NCBI GenBank assembly: GCA_010909165.1
Contig: MU008177.1
Location: 310,001 to 374,000, forward strand
Direction of reading: 5' to 3'
Length of the DNA stretch: 64,000 nucleotides
Source: Anthoceros angustus
Taxonomy: Eukaryota; Streptophyta; Anthocerotopsida; Anthocerotales; Anthocerotaceae
The translations under genes and the position numbers were made by a program. Under the pieces are notes generated by a model. That model saw only the letters and a list, made by a program, of their open reading frames with translations. It was not told the origin of the DNA and made no database searches. Positions 11,113 to 22,384 of the stretch are shown here, piece by piece; within the stretch, counting starts at the first letter, position 1; each line of letters opens with the position of its first letter.

Positions 11113-11208
11113 ATTTCTGGATGGTTGGGGCCAAAATGGGGTTCGGAGACAAACCCCTATGCTGAGAAACACTGTTCATCATAATAATGGCAGGAATCGC
11201 TTCTTGCC
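11113..11208 (-). repeat. Right arm of the inverted repeat, with hairpin
   Basis: Read on the minus strand it gives the hairpin GGCAAGAA...TTCCTGCC (11189-11208). It then gives a GTTTCTCAGCATAGGGGTTTGTCTCC-like stretch, matching the left arm at 8979-9075. The two arms face each other across about 2.1 kb and could be termini of a DNA transposon or two insertions of one short element. Confidence 0.6.
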
Positions 11209-12186
11209 CCCCTCCTCTAATCACTGCCTTCCCCTTGACCATAGATCCGTACGACATTGATTTCAAACCGCGTGACATTGGTTACAACGTAACCAATGTG
11301 CATTGCCTGTATTTAGGGTACATTATACTGTTTAGTGACTGGATATCGTTAAATATAATGTGCAAACAAGACAATAGCCCCTAAGCCCGCCCTACTCCGT
11401 AGTTTTCAGAACGCGTCACTAGCCCATACACGTCACTACCCCAACTACGACCACTACTATGTGCCACAGTCCATGAGTTCCTACTCCCTCCATCCCCGAG
11501 CCGGTGTGGGAACGACAACTGCCTAACCTATGTTATCCTCCATCGTCTCGAATGCAGCATGCACTGGATTACCCGCGATGGCCACACAAATGGGCCATCG
11601 ATGGAGCGCACCCTATAAACGCAATACCTCCTCATGTTCACAAGGTCAAATCCCATGTACGACGTCTTCAATGATGGTCTGGTTTCACTTGGTAACACTC
11701 ATACCAGCGAACTTCAACGATACAGGCTTATACTCCTCCCAAAAATGTCATGAACGGGATCATGGCAGATAAACTGGGTGCTATGACCACCTAGCTGAAG
11801 GAGAAGCGGGAATGGAAGGTTGCGCCTATCATGTCCAATCCCTCTGCAGTGTTCATTTCCTAGAATACCCAATCATACTGTGTAGGGTGCTTGGTCTTGT
11901 AGAGGAGGCCGGAGTCGATAACCAGAAGGTCGCGTGTTCGGATTCCCTGATCAGCACGCGATTTTGCAACTGGACATGATTAGGGAGGCAACCGGATGAG
12001 ATGTATTCATGTATGTGTCATTCGTATACATAGAAAATATGCATGGGCCATGCCCTCTAAAACAACAACGTACACGGCCGTGTGCGCCATGTAGAAGTAC
12101 ATAGTATACGTGCAACATGTACGTCTATGTGGAATGGAAATAAAAAAATATAGCGATTGCAATTCTCATATACGTATCTATACATC

Positions 12187-12227
<41 letters not shown>

Positions 12228-12414
12228 TAGATAACCTACAATTATCTTCTACATGTATGTATGGCACAAGGCTAAAAAACTTAGGCTTCAACCCATGAAT
12301 AGCTATGGTCAAGCAAAAATATTGATAAAGAAATGGTGAAGTTATAAGGTAGAAGTTATAACATGATTAGTGTTAATTAATCTCATGTGCTTATGTTAAT
12401 TAAACATGGTTACC
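11209..12414. other. No supported gene
   Basis: This is moderately AT-rich sequence without a coding signature. It contains the microsatellite at 12187-12228, listed separately. Confidence 0.35.
12187..12228. repeat. Compound (TA)n(CA)n microsatellite
   Basis: About eleven TA units run directly into about eight AC units. Confidence 0.95.
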
Positions 12415-12562
12415 AATAGCTAAGTGTGGATAAGCTCAAGTAATATGCTTTGGCACATTCCTTGCATATTATAGTGTATTCTTAGGATACAATAGCTAAG
12501 TGAATAAGCTCAAGTAATATGCTTTGGCATATTCGTTGCATATTATAGTGTATTCTTAGGAT
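12415..12562. repeat. Two-copy tandem repeat, period 76 bp
   Basis: AATAGCTAAGTG starts units at 12415 and 12491. Both continue with AAGCTCAAGTAATATGCTTTGGCA and CATATTATAGTGTATTCTTAGGATA words. A TATA-like TAGTATATATAGACC lies downstream at about 12620, so this may belong to an LTR or other element promoter. Confidence 0.85.
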
Positions 12563-12990
12563 ATTTCCGGCATATGCTGATGCCAATAGGATATCTTAGG
12601 AATATGCCGATGCCAAGGGCTAGTATATATAGACCCTTCCATTGAGGACAAGCTCAGATCATAGCTTGTCCTCTAGATATGCAATGCAAGGGTGTTGTGA
12701 GGAGGCCAAAGCTATGACTCCGAGAGCGATGTGTGAGGAATTTGCGTGTTGTTCTCGTGGGGAGAGTGTGTTTGTGCCACGATGTGCGAGCTAGTCCCTC
12801 CTGTTGTTACAAGCTATGATCTCTGTGTGTGTACGCTAGATAGGCGTGCTAGGATTGATAGGGGATACTAGGTGATGCTTGGCGATGCTACGTGACGCTA
12901 GGCGATGCTAGGCAACGCTAGCTCTTTAAGCAAGTATGCAAGGAACCCTCTAAAGTGTGCCCAAGGCTTGAGACAAAGAGAAGTGGATCC

Positions 12991-13108
12991 AAGTCCAAGG
13001 AGAGGAGGCGAAGAAGCCCAAGTCCAAGGCCAAGGAGAGGAGGCGAAGAAGCCCAAGTCCAAGGCCAAGGAGAGGACGCGAAGAAGCCCAAAGTCCAAGG
13101 AGAGGAAT
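12991..13108 (+). repeat. Minisatellite of about 35 bp encoding K/S/R-rich sequence
   Basis: Units start with AAGTCCAAGG at 12991, 13020, 13055 and 13091, giving unit lengths of 29, 35 and 36. Read in the plus frame the array encodes a lysine-serine-arginine repeat inside a short open frame (12905-13270). I see no support for a real gene. Upstream, at about 12865-12915, a shorter GATGCTAGGC-like repeat occurs. Confidence 0.85.
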
Positions 13109-13265
13109 GAAGCCTCCACAAGGGGGTTTGGCCTTTTAAGGCCAACCAACCAAGGGAGAAACAAGAGTATTTTACTCTTGGGTGCCGGATTTCAAGGGGT
13201 AAGGGAAGAGTGGATATGCATGGATATATCATCAGTCCATTTGATTTCACTTTGTGTCCAAAACT

Positions 13266-13378
13266 TCTAACTGGTTGGCACCCCATTCAGGTACTGATCC
13301 ACCTCACATATGCTTAACTTCCTAACTGGTTGGCACCCCATCCAGGTACTGATCCACCTCACAGGTGCTTAACTCTAG
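13266..13378. repeat. Two-copy tandem repeat, period 55 bp
   Basis: CTAACTGGTTGGCACCCCAT begins at 13266 and again at 13321. Both copies continue with CAGGTACTGATCCACCTCAC. It lies immediately before the LINE tail on the minus strand. Confidence 0.9.
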
Positions 13379-13405
13379 AGTTCTGATGTTTTTGCTGTCC
13401 AACTC

Positions 13406-13475
13406 ACAACAACAACAACAACAACTTTATTTATGTCCACTAAGGATGGAAGAACCATCATGGGACGAGGAGATA
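13406..13475 (-). mobile_element. 3' end of a LINE with (GTT)n tail, minus strand
   Basis: On the minus strand the order is ACTATCTC, a short hairpin (GATGG, 5-base loop, CCATC), TTAGTGGACATAAAT and then (GTT)n at 13425-13406. This matches the LINE end at 42985-43053 over about 60 bases. Only the 3' end is recognisable here, so it is a truncated copy. The stretch 13476-13767 shows no gene. Confidence 0.65.
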
Positions 13476-13767
13476 GTCAGTAAAGAGGTTTAAAAACCGA
13501 GTACAATTACACTTACGTCGTCTGACTAGAGATACACATATGAGGGAAGCGAGAAAGAAGGTTGTCCAACTCACCCACCTCAAGTTTTTTATGTATAAGG
13601 ATGTAGACTAAAGAAGTATTTGTATGCAATTTAGACATATAGATACTTAGAGGTTTCACTAATCACGATCTAAGTTAGCGGGTGTTAACCTTGATTAAGG
13701 GTTTGACCTAGCCACTAACCGCTGAGTACATGCACAGACACACTCAATTGGACGGAGCTACCAACCA

Positions 13768-15174
13768 AGAAGTCCATCGGGCGGGTCGAAGTCGACCAAG
13801 AGAAGTACAAACACCTCAATTTTGGTACTGTGAGGGCGGAAGAACCCAGTGACCCAATCAACAATCTTTGAAGGATCTGTAAGTGGCAACACACAAGACA
13901 CGTTGGTGCTGCCGGGACAACTTTCGGAGCAGCGGCGGAGGACTTGTCTCTAAGAGTCGTCAAGATGGGAGGAGACAAGGATCGAATGGAGTTGTTCAGC
14001 GGGGCGGCGGGCACCCTTATCGAGACTTCGCCGAGAAATGCAGTGCGGTGTGCGGAGATGGAATTGAGGCCGGATACACCAAGCGATGGCTTCATCCAAA
14101 TGCCGAAGTACTTGGGGATGAAGCATTGGCATGCTATCGAGAGCACAAGCCGAGGTTGTTGAGCGTCTGGAGGACGTGAGTAGATTCCATCTCGAAGGAA
14201 CGGTCTGAACGGAGGCGGTGGCACCAGTGGGCACGATCCCATCAAGAGATGTTTGACATCTTCCGTTTGAGTTTTCGCAAGCACGGATGAGAAGATCTCC
14301 GGTGACACACTTCAAGATGAAGGCAGGTGCTAAAGATGGCTTCTACCGAGTCGACCCGGTTGATGCGGTGACACAAGATCATGAGTGACCAGGTGCAGAG
14401 AAATGCTTGCAAGCATTGCCATATCTGGCATGAAGGTGCAACAAGCGGTGCAGTGAAGGAAAACATTACACTTTCAAGGAAGTGTACCAGATGTCTAACA
14501 AGATAGGGCCCGCTGACACTTTCTCTCGTCTTTGTTGCAAGTGATTACTCCGGTACAAGTAGGAGTGGTGGGCGACATGGCCAGCCGGAGGTCAGTGGAG
14601 GAGCTTGGCGAGACAAGCCACCCACTGACCCAAGTGATGAGCCCTGCGTGAGGTGTCGAGACGGACCATTCCCCTCATGAGTGCGAGCATGCATTGAGGA
14701 GTCAAGGGTGAGGAGCCATGCCCTAGGCAGGGAGGTATGGGCACAATGAAGCGGCGTGTTGGGAGAAGCATCCGGTGCGGCCTCACGGGTTATCGAGCAT
14801 CAAGCCAAGCCAAGCGCATCTACGCCAACCTCGGGGTTGGTCGTCTTTGGGGTTTGACCTCAAGGTCCGACCTTATTACAGTGGTCCTCAAGTCCGGACC
14901 CCAATCCCGGACCGCCCTCTTTGTTGGGGCCGTCCTCGCTCGGTCCCTTCCACGGCTTGGGTCCGGTTGGTTTCCTCCTCCCACCTCTTTCGGGGCCCTC
15001 GTCCCTATCCTCCCTGGCTGGTTGCGGCGGACTTACCTCAAGGGCCGTTACATTGGCCGCGTCCTGCTCCTCCTGGGGCTCTTCTCCACCGCTGCCGTCA
15101 TCACCAAACAAGGCCACCAAGGCCCCAGCGCTGTCCCCATGCCCTTCTTCCCCTTCCACTCCCTCGACCCTTGG
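13768..15174 (+). pseudogene. Gag-like ORF, first tandem copy, broken
   Basis: The copy begins near GAAGTCCATCGGG (13767) and follows the same order as the copy from 15175. It carries a basic RVVKMGGDKDRMELF segment (about 13945), a FIQMPKYLGMKHWHAIE segment (about 14090-14140), a region corresponding to the zinc knuckles (about 14640-14780), and a P/R-rich tail to about 15170. Small indels scatter these pieces over three frames, and the first knuckle is not readable here. The two copies are offset by about 1405 bp, so they form a tandem duplication. The role inferred from the better copy is the structural gag protein of an LTR element. Confidence 0.5.
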
Positions 15175-16633
15175 GAGTCCATCGGGATTCGAAGTCCCCG
15201 AGAGAAGTAGTACAAACACCTCAATTTTGGTACCAGAAGGGCGCGGAAGAACCCCCAATCAACAATCTTTGAAGGATCATGGTGGCAACACACAAGACGT
15301 TGGTGCTGCCGGGACAACTCGGTGAGCGGCGGCGAGGAGGACTTGTCTCTAAGAGTCGTCAAGATGGGAGGAGACAAGGATCGAATGGAGTTGTTCACGG
15401 GGCTGCACCTGGTGGAGGACTTCATCGCCGAAATCTGTGCGGTGTGCGGAGATGGAATTGAAGACCCGGATACAAGCGATATGGCTTCATCCAAATGCCG
15501 AAGTACTTGGGGATGAAGCATTGGCATGCTATCGAGCACAAGCCGAGGTTGTTGAGCGGTCTGGAGGACCGGTGAGTGGCAGTTCATCTCCAGAAGGAAC
15601 CGGTGCGAAAGGCGGTGGCACCAGTGGGCACGATCCCATCAAGAGATGTTTGACATCTTCCATTTGGAGTTTTCGCAAGCACGGATGAGAAGATCTCCGG
15701 TGACACACTTCAAGATGAAGGCAGTGCAAGATGGCTTTAGAAGAGTCGACCCGGTTGATGCGTGACACCAAGATCATGAGTGACCCGTGGTGCGTACTTG
15801 CAAGCATTGCCATATCATGCGCATGAAGGTGCAACAAGCGGTTTGACGAAGGAAAACATTACACTTTCAAGGTATACGAGATGTCTAACAAGATAGGGCC
15901 CGGACACTTTTCTCGTCTTTGTGCAAGTGATTACTCCGGTCAAGTAGGAGTGGTGGGCGACATGAGCCGGAGGTCGAGTGGAGGAGCTTGGCGAGACAAG
16001 CCAGCCCACACAGCCCAAGTGATGAGCCCCTGCGTGAGGTGTCGAGGGACAGACCATTCCCCTCATGAGTGCGAGCATGCATTCGGAGGAGTCAAGGGTG
16101 AGGAGCCATGCCCTAGCTGTGGGAGGTATGGGCACAATGAAGCGACGTGTTGGGAGAAGCATCCCGAATTGCGGCCTACGGGTTATCGAGCATCAACCCC
16201 GGCCAACGCATCTACGTCAACCTCAGGGTTCGGTCTCGTCTTTGGGGTTCGGACCTCAAGGTCCGACCTTATTACCAGGGTCTGGTCCTCAAGTCCCGGA
16301 CCCCCAATCCCCGGACCGCCTACTGTTAGGGGCCCGTCCTCGCTCACCGGTCCCCTTCCCTGGCTTGGGTCCGGTTGGTTTCCTCCTCCCACCTCTTTCG
16401 GGGCCCTCGTCCCTATCCTCCCTGGCTGGTTGCGGCGGACTTACCTCAAGGGCCGTTACATTGGCGCGTCCTCCCTCTGGGGCTCTTCTCCACCGCTGCC
16501 CTCATCACCAAACAAGGCCACCAAGGCCCCAGCGCTATCCCCATGCCCTTCTTCCCCTTCCACTCCCTCTGACCCTTCCGAGGTCCATCCGATTCGTGAA
16601 GCTTCCAACGCCTTGAGGAGCTCAGCGTGGTAG
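15175..16633 (+). pseudogene. Gag-like ORF with two CCHC zinc knuckles, second tandem copy
   Basis: The frame 15881-16633 encodes two perfect C-x2-C-x4-H-x4-C knuckles, at 16031-16072 and 16109-16150, 12 residues apart. This is the nucleocapsid signature of retroelement gag proteins, which bind the element RNA. Upstream in other frames are MGGDKDRMELF (about 15366) and FIQMPKYLGMKHWHAIE-like sequence (about 15485-15540). After the knuckles a P/S/T-rich tail leads into sequence that reads better as the C-terminus of the minus-strand family. No protease, integrase or reverse transcriptase was seen nearby. The frame breaks mean it is a relic or a badly determined sequence. Confidence 0.6.
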
Positions 16634-18117
16634 TAGGCAAAATCCGAGTCGATTTGTTGGATTGCCTCCTCCACATGCGCCCGGAGCACCCGATACTCCC
16701 TTCGCCATAGGTGCTCCGGGGCGGCGTGTCGCTTCTTTGTCGTCTCTCCCCGGGTTTGTCGGTGGGCGGGCGAATCTCGCGAGGCCACAAGGGCGGCCTC
16801 CGTTACTTCCTGCAACCTCCTTCTTTGCTCCACTCCGGCTCCGTCGTTTCGTTCCGACTTCACCATGACGCGGCGCTCCCCTCCGCCTTCCTCAAGCTGG
16901 ACGGGCTTCTTTTCGTCAAGGCCCTTGCTCCTCCGTTCATTCGGCTAAGCTCGCCATCTCCCTCCCGTGTCCGGCAACTCTGCCCGTTCGCGTCCGGGTT
17001 CCTCTCCATTTCGGCGTCTGCTCCTTATTCCACCGCCTTACCTCTTGATTAGCAGCTGAGTCGCTCTATCTCGCGCGTGATCCGCGATCACGCCCATGAG
17101 CCGTTCCGCTCGATTGTATCTTGGGCTGCGCTCAAGGTCTCCTGCGGTCTTCCATCTCCTTGTTCTTCCACTCGCATGGCAGGCGGAGATCCTCCATCTC
17201 CTTGTTGCTGGCCTCCTTCTCTTACTGCAGGTGACCCGTGCTGTTCCACTTCTCTCCGCCTTGAGTTAGCAGCTGTCCGTCTCCCTCCACCGGTTTGATC
17301 CGCGGTAGTGATCTCGGTCGGTCTTAGCCTTGACTTCGCCTCGCGCCTTCACACGAGCCTCCGCGGCTTGGTGTTGTTCCCTAGCCGCCTCGGCCGGTCT
17401 CGAGCCGCTCCGCTGCCCTCATCACCAAACAAGGCCACCAAGGCCCGCTGTCCATGCCCTTCTTCCCTTCCACTCCCTCGACCCTTCCGAGGTCCATCCG
17501 ATTCGTGAAGCTTCCAACGCCTTGAGGAGCTAGTGGTAGTAGGCAAAATCCGAGTCGATTTGTTGGATTGCCTCCTCCACATCGCCCGAGCACCCGATAC
17601 TCCCGCCATAGGTGCTCGGTGCGTCTTTGTCGCTGGCAGTCCGTCTCTCCGCCAGTTTGTCGGTGGGCGGGCGAATCTCGCGAGGCCACAAGGCGGCCTC
17701 GTTACTGCAACCTCCTGCGCTCACTTGCTCCGGCTCCGTCGTTTAGTTCACGCCGGCTTCCCCGCCATGACGCAGCGCTCCCCCTCCGCCTTCCTCAACT
17801 GGACCAGCAGCTTCTTTTCTGCGTCCAAGGCCCTTGCTCCTCCGTTCATTCTGGCCTGAAGCTCCGCCATCTCCCTCCCCAGGCGGTCCGGCAACTCTGC
17901 CCGATTTCGCGCTTCGTCCAGGTTCCTCTCCATTTCGGCGACGTCCTGCTCCTTGTTCCACCGCCTTACCTCTTGGCCAGCTGAGTCGCTCTATCTCGCG
18001 CGTGATCCGCGATCCCTGAGCCCGTTCCGCTGATTGTATTTTGGGCTGCGGCTCAAGGTCTCCTGCGGTCTTCCATCTCCTTGTTCTTCCTTGCACGCGA
18101 GTCAGGAGATCCTCCAT
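16456..18117 (-). pseudogene. C-terminal coiled-coil parts of the MGPKK-family ORF (at least two tandem copies)
   Basis: Minus-strand frames give a block ending with EEAIQQIDSDFAYYHAELL (about 16680-16610; repeated near 17580-17515 in broken form), an acidic EGVEGEEGHGDSAGALVALFGD tail, and an upstream coiled coil RNRAELPDRLGREMAELQARM (about 17910-17840). Heptad-rich, charged sequence dominates. The pieces switch frame every 50-100 codons, so none is a usable gene. They correspond to the coiled-coil end of the copy at 1702-3231. Confidence 0.45.
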
Positions 18118-18162
18118 CTCCTTGTTCTGGCCTCCTTCTCTTCGCAGTGACCCCGTGCTTGT

Positions 18163-20160
18163 TCAGCCCACTTCTTCGCTTGGGTTGGCATACATCCTGC
18201 CACCTCCACGGTTTGATCCGCGGTAGTGATCTCGGTCGGTCTTAGCGCGGCTTCCGCCTCGCGCCGTCTTCGAGCCTCCGCGGCTTGGTGTTGTTCCTGC
18301 CGAGCCGCCTCGGCCAGGTCTCGAGCCCGCTCCGCCTGGCCTCGGGCTTCCTCCAGCTCCCCTGCGCTTCCGTCGCTGCGGTCCTCTGCCGGGCTTGGGG
18401 CCTCCTGCACCTTGTTTGCAGTGAAGGACCTTGGTCCGGTCTTGCTGAATAGACCGGACCTCCCGCTCTGCTTCCCGGCGCTTTCCCTCCTCGATTCGAG
18501 CGAGGGATTCCGCCTTCTTCTTCGCCTCTTGGGCCACCTCCACCTGCTCCTGGAGGAGCACCATGCGCCTCCTTGTTGCCTCCACCTCCTGGGTCTTCTC
18601 TGCCATCCCACAGAGACCCCAAAGCATACCGTCCATGACGGTAGCCAAAACTCGCCGTGTTTCTTCCACGGCCGCCGCTGGTGAGGCACCCAAGAAGTCC
18701 GTCGTGGGTGCGGGCATCTCCCGGTCCGCTAAGGACCGCCCGGCTGATCAGGAGTCCGGACTCGGCTCTCCGGACTGATCGGGACCCTCGGTCACAGGTG
18801 CCTGAGTCGGCCCTTCCACTTCCTTGGCCGTTTGGCTAGCTTTCGCCGCCGTCTTCGTTTTGGGCTTGGTGGCGGCGAGGGGTCGGGAGCTCGTTCCTCT
18901 CCCGTCGGAGGCAGGGGGCTCCGGATGTGGGCTGCTGGCCCCCAGGCGGCGTCCCTCTCTGCCTCCTCACGGCTTCCGCCTCCTGCCACTCCGTGGGTAG
19001 GGAGGCGGCAGTGGCTCCTTGGCGCTTTGTTGGTGGGAGCCACCTTCCGCCTCGACGACTCGTTTCGTCGGCGTGGCTCACTTGCTCCGGCTCCGTCGTT
19101 TAGTTCACGCCGGCTTCCCCACCATGACGCGGCGCTCCCCTCCGCCTTCCTCAAGCTGGATCCCGGCTTCTGCGTCAAGGCCCTTGCTCCTCCGTTCATT
19201 CTGGCCTAAAGCTCCGCCATCTCCCTCCCAGGCGGTCGCAACTCTCGCTTCGTCCATTCCTCTCCATTTCGGCGGCGTCTGCTCCTTATTCCACCGCCTC
19301 TTGCCCAATGGCTGAGTCGCTCTATCTCGCGCGTGATCCGCGATCCCTGAGCCCGTTCCGCTGATTGTATTTTGGGCTGCGGCTCAAGGTCTCCTGCGGT
19401 CTTCCATCTCCTTGTTGCTGGCCTCCTTCTTCCCTTCCACGGCGAGTCAGGAGATCCTCCATCTCCTTGTTCTGGCCTCCTTCTCTTCGCAGTGACCCCG
19501 TGCTTGTTCAGCCCACTTCTTCGCTTGGGTTGGCATACATCCTGCCACCTCCACGGTTTGATCCGCGGTAGTGATCTCGGTCGGTCTTAGCGCGGCTTCC
19601 GCCTCACGCGCCGTCTTCACCTGAGCCTCCGCGGCTTGGTGTTGTTCCTGCCTAGCCGCCTCGGCCAGGTCTCGAGCCCGCTCCGCCTGCCCTCGGGCTT
19701 CCTCCAGCTCCCCTGCGCTTCCGTCGCTGCGGAGGTCCTCTGCCGGGCTTGAGCCTCACAGTACTGCCTGTTGCACATTGAAGGACCTTGGTCCGGTCTT
19801 GCTGAACAGACCGGACCTCCCGCTCTGACGCTTCCCGGCGCTTTCCCTCCTCGATTGATTATTCGCCGCCTCTTGGGCCACCTCCACTGCTGGAGGAGCA
19901 CCATGCACCTCCTTGTTGCCTCCACCTCCACAGGTCTTCTCTGCCATCCCACGAGACCCCCAAAGCATACCGTCCATGGCGGTAGCCAAAACTTCGCCGT
20001 GTTCTTCCACGGCCGGTGAGGCACCCAGAAGTCCGTCGTGGGTGCGGGCATTTCGTCCGCTGGGACCGCGGGGCTGATGGGAGGAGTCGGACTCGGCTCT
20101 CCGGACTGATCAGACCCTGTGTCCTGGTGCCCCTCCGGCCCTTCCACTTCCTTGGCGCTT
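18163..20160 (-). pseudogene. Middle coiled-coil parts of the MGPKK-family ORF, two tandem copies
   Basis: The segment from MPAPTTDF through MDGML(W) to a long E/A/K/R-rich helix is readable at 18717-18163 and again, more broken, at about 20060-19620. A P/R-rich linker containing LPTEWQEAEAVRR occurs at about 19000-18950 and again at about 20330-20290. The two sets lie about 1.35 kb apart and show that this part of the ORF has been tandemly duplicated. All copies are frameshifted. Confidence 0.45.
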
Positions 20161-20166
20161 TGGTCG

Positions 20167-22100
20167 CTAGCTCCTTCGCCGTCTTCGTTTTGGGCTTGGT
20201 GGCGGAGGGGGTCGGGAGCTGGCTCGTTCCTCTCCCGTCGGAGGCAGGGCCCGGAGCTCCGGATGTAGTGGCCCCGGCCTCAGCGGCGTCCCTCTCGCCC
20301 TCCTCACGGCTTCCGCCTCCTGCCACTCCGTGGGTAGGCACCGCAAACTCCTTGGCGCTTCGTTGGTGGGAGCCACCTTCCGCCTCTTGAGACTCGTTTG
20401 TCGGTGGCTCAGCTCTGCTGTGGCGGGTTCTTTGGTGGCGGCGTCGCCCGGCGTCAACTCCCTTCCGTAGGTGCTCCGTCCGTGAGCACCTCGCCTCCGG
20501 AACCCGGAAGGAGGGCGGGGATATCCTCCCATACCTCTTGGGGCGGCGAGGGGGTCCGCTCCAGCCGGATGGAGTCGAATCCCTCCCAATCTTGTCCTCC
20601 CGGGCCCGTTTGGCCTTAGGAGGTCGGGCCTCCGTCTCGGGCGCCCGCCTTCTCGCTCCGCCTCTAGTAGGGCCGCCAACCCTTTCCAGCGCGCTCCTCT
20701 TCTCCCTCCTTTAGGAGGTTGAGGTGTCCACACATGAATGAGGAATGGGGCAGTCTTGAGGCGGCTTCACTCCGTAGCTTTCGGCCTCTTGGCCGGTCAG
20801 GCGAGGATATCGCCCAGTCGGCCCGTTGCCCCTGTAGGGCGTGGAGGAACACCAAAAGATTATCACCAAGGTGATCCACCTTGGTGAGCATGTTCAATGG
20901 ACAATGACCTTAGCCACTTGCCCTCACCCGCCTATCCGTGGTCCAGGCCGACCCGGCCGTTTGGCCTGCGTCCTGGTAGCAGCGCCCGCGCCTTCTACCT
21001 TCCCCTCACCTTGAGGCTCGGGACTCCCAATTTCTTCCACGGGCGGTTGTAAACGCCCTCTCGGGACCTCACGGTCCACCTCCTGGGGTCCTCCCTCAAG
21101 CTTTTGGGCGGACCTCCTTGTTGGACAGCCGGCATCTTAGTGTATTCCGTGACAAGTGTGACGCTGTCGAACATCCACACCGCGCTGAAGATGTCCAGAT
21201 GCCACTTCTCCACCAAGTCCTCTGCCTCCTCCAGCCAGGGTCCGAAGTCGGGGTATCTCCTGGTGACAATGTTGCGCTCCACTAGGCGCCGGCTCCCATA
21301 CCTTGGCCTTCTTGGGTCCCATCGCCGCCTTCTTCTTGCTCCGTTGGCCTGATGGCCTTGTGCGCTCCTCTTCTCCCTCCTTTAGGAGGTTGAGGTGTCC
21401 ACACATGAATGAGGAATGGGGGCCGGTCTTGTGGAGGCTTCGCTCCGTAGCTTTCGGCCTCTGGCCCCGATCAGGCGAGGATAATACGCCCCCAGTCGGC
21501 CGTTGCCCAGAGGCGTGGAGGAACACCAGATTATCACCAAGGTGATCCACCTTGGTGAGCATGTTCAATGGACAATGACCTTAGCCTCGCCTCACCCGCC
21601 TATCCGGTGGTCGGCATTGACCCTGGTTTAATGACTCGTCCTGGTCGCGATCGCCGCGCTTCTACCTTCCCCTCACCTTGAGGGGCTCCGGACTCACTTT
21701 CTTCCACCGGGCGGTTGTAAACCGCCCTCAGGACCTCCACGGTCCACCTCCTAGGGTCCTCCCTCAAGCTTTTGGAGCGGACCTCCTTGTTGGCGGCAAC
21801 ATCTTCCGGTGTATTCGTGACAAGTGTGACTGTCGAACATCCACAGAAGATGTCCAGATGCCACTTCTCCACAAGTCCTCTGCCTCCTCCGGCCGGGGTC
21901 CGAAGTCGGGGTATCTCCTGGTGACAATGTTGCGCTCCACTAGGCGCCAGGGTTCCCATACCTTCGCGGCCTTCTTGGGTCCCATCGCCGCCTTCTTCTT
22001 GCTCCGCTGTTAGCGGCTGTTGGCGATTATTGGCACGCTGCTCCTTCTTCGCCGCGTTCGCTGCTCCAACCACGAAGGTGAGCCGCGCGAGAAGGCTCAA
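20167..22100 (-). pseudogene. N-terminal parts of the MGPKK-family ORF, second and third copies
   Basis: Blocks repeated from the 22.4-23.4 kb copy are visible. The MGPKK start with RNIVTRRYPDFGP and EEAEDLVEKWHLDIF lies at about 21985-21830, with a second start at about 21330-21190. The MLTKVDHLGDN block is at about 21560 and 20890. The HSSFMCGHLNLLKEGEEER block is at about 21410-21370 and 20745-20690. The spacing shows two further truncated tandem copies. Reading frames are broken by small indels in each. Confidence 0.5.
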
Positions 22101-22384
22101 AGAGGTAGCGCCAAAGAGCGCGGTGGCGGAGCGCGAGAGACTGTGAAAATCGTCACGAGGTCACAAAGAGAAATGGTCTACACTCCAAGTCGCGACGTCG
22201 GGAGTAGTCGCGGAGGCGGAGGTGTCCCTTGCTGCCCGTGGCTCAGTGCATGGCCTACTCATATACGCTTCGCTTACTCTGGCCTTACGCCGCGCGTACT
22301 CTAACCTCTGGCCCAGGCCTTACTCGGGCGTGAATACACCCTAGTGACCGCGCAGCAACCTGCGGTCTGATGCTGCTGCATGCA

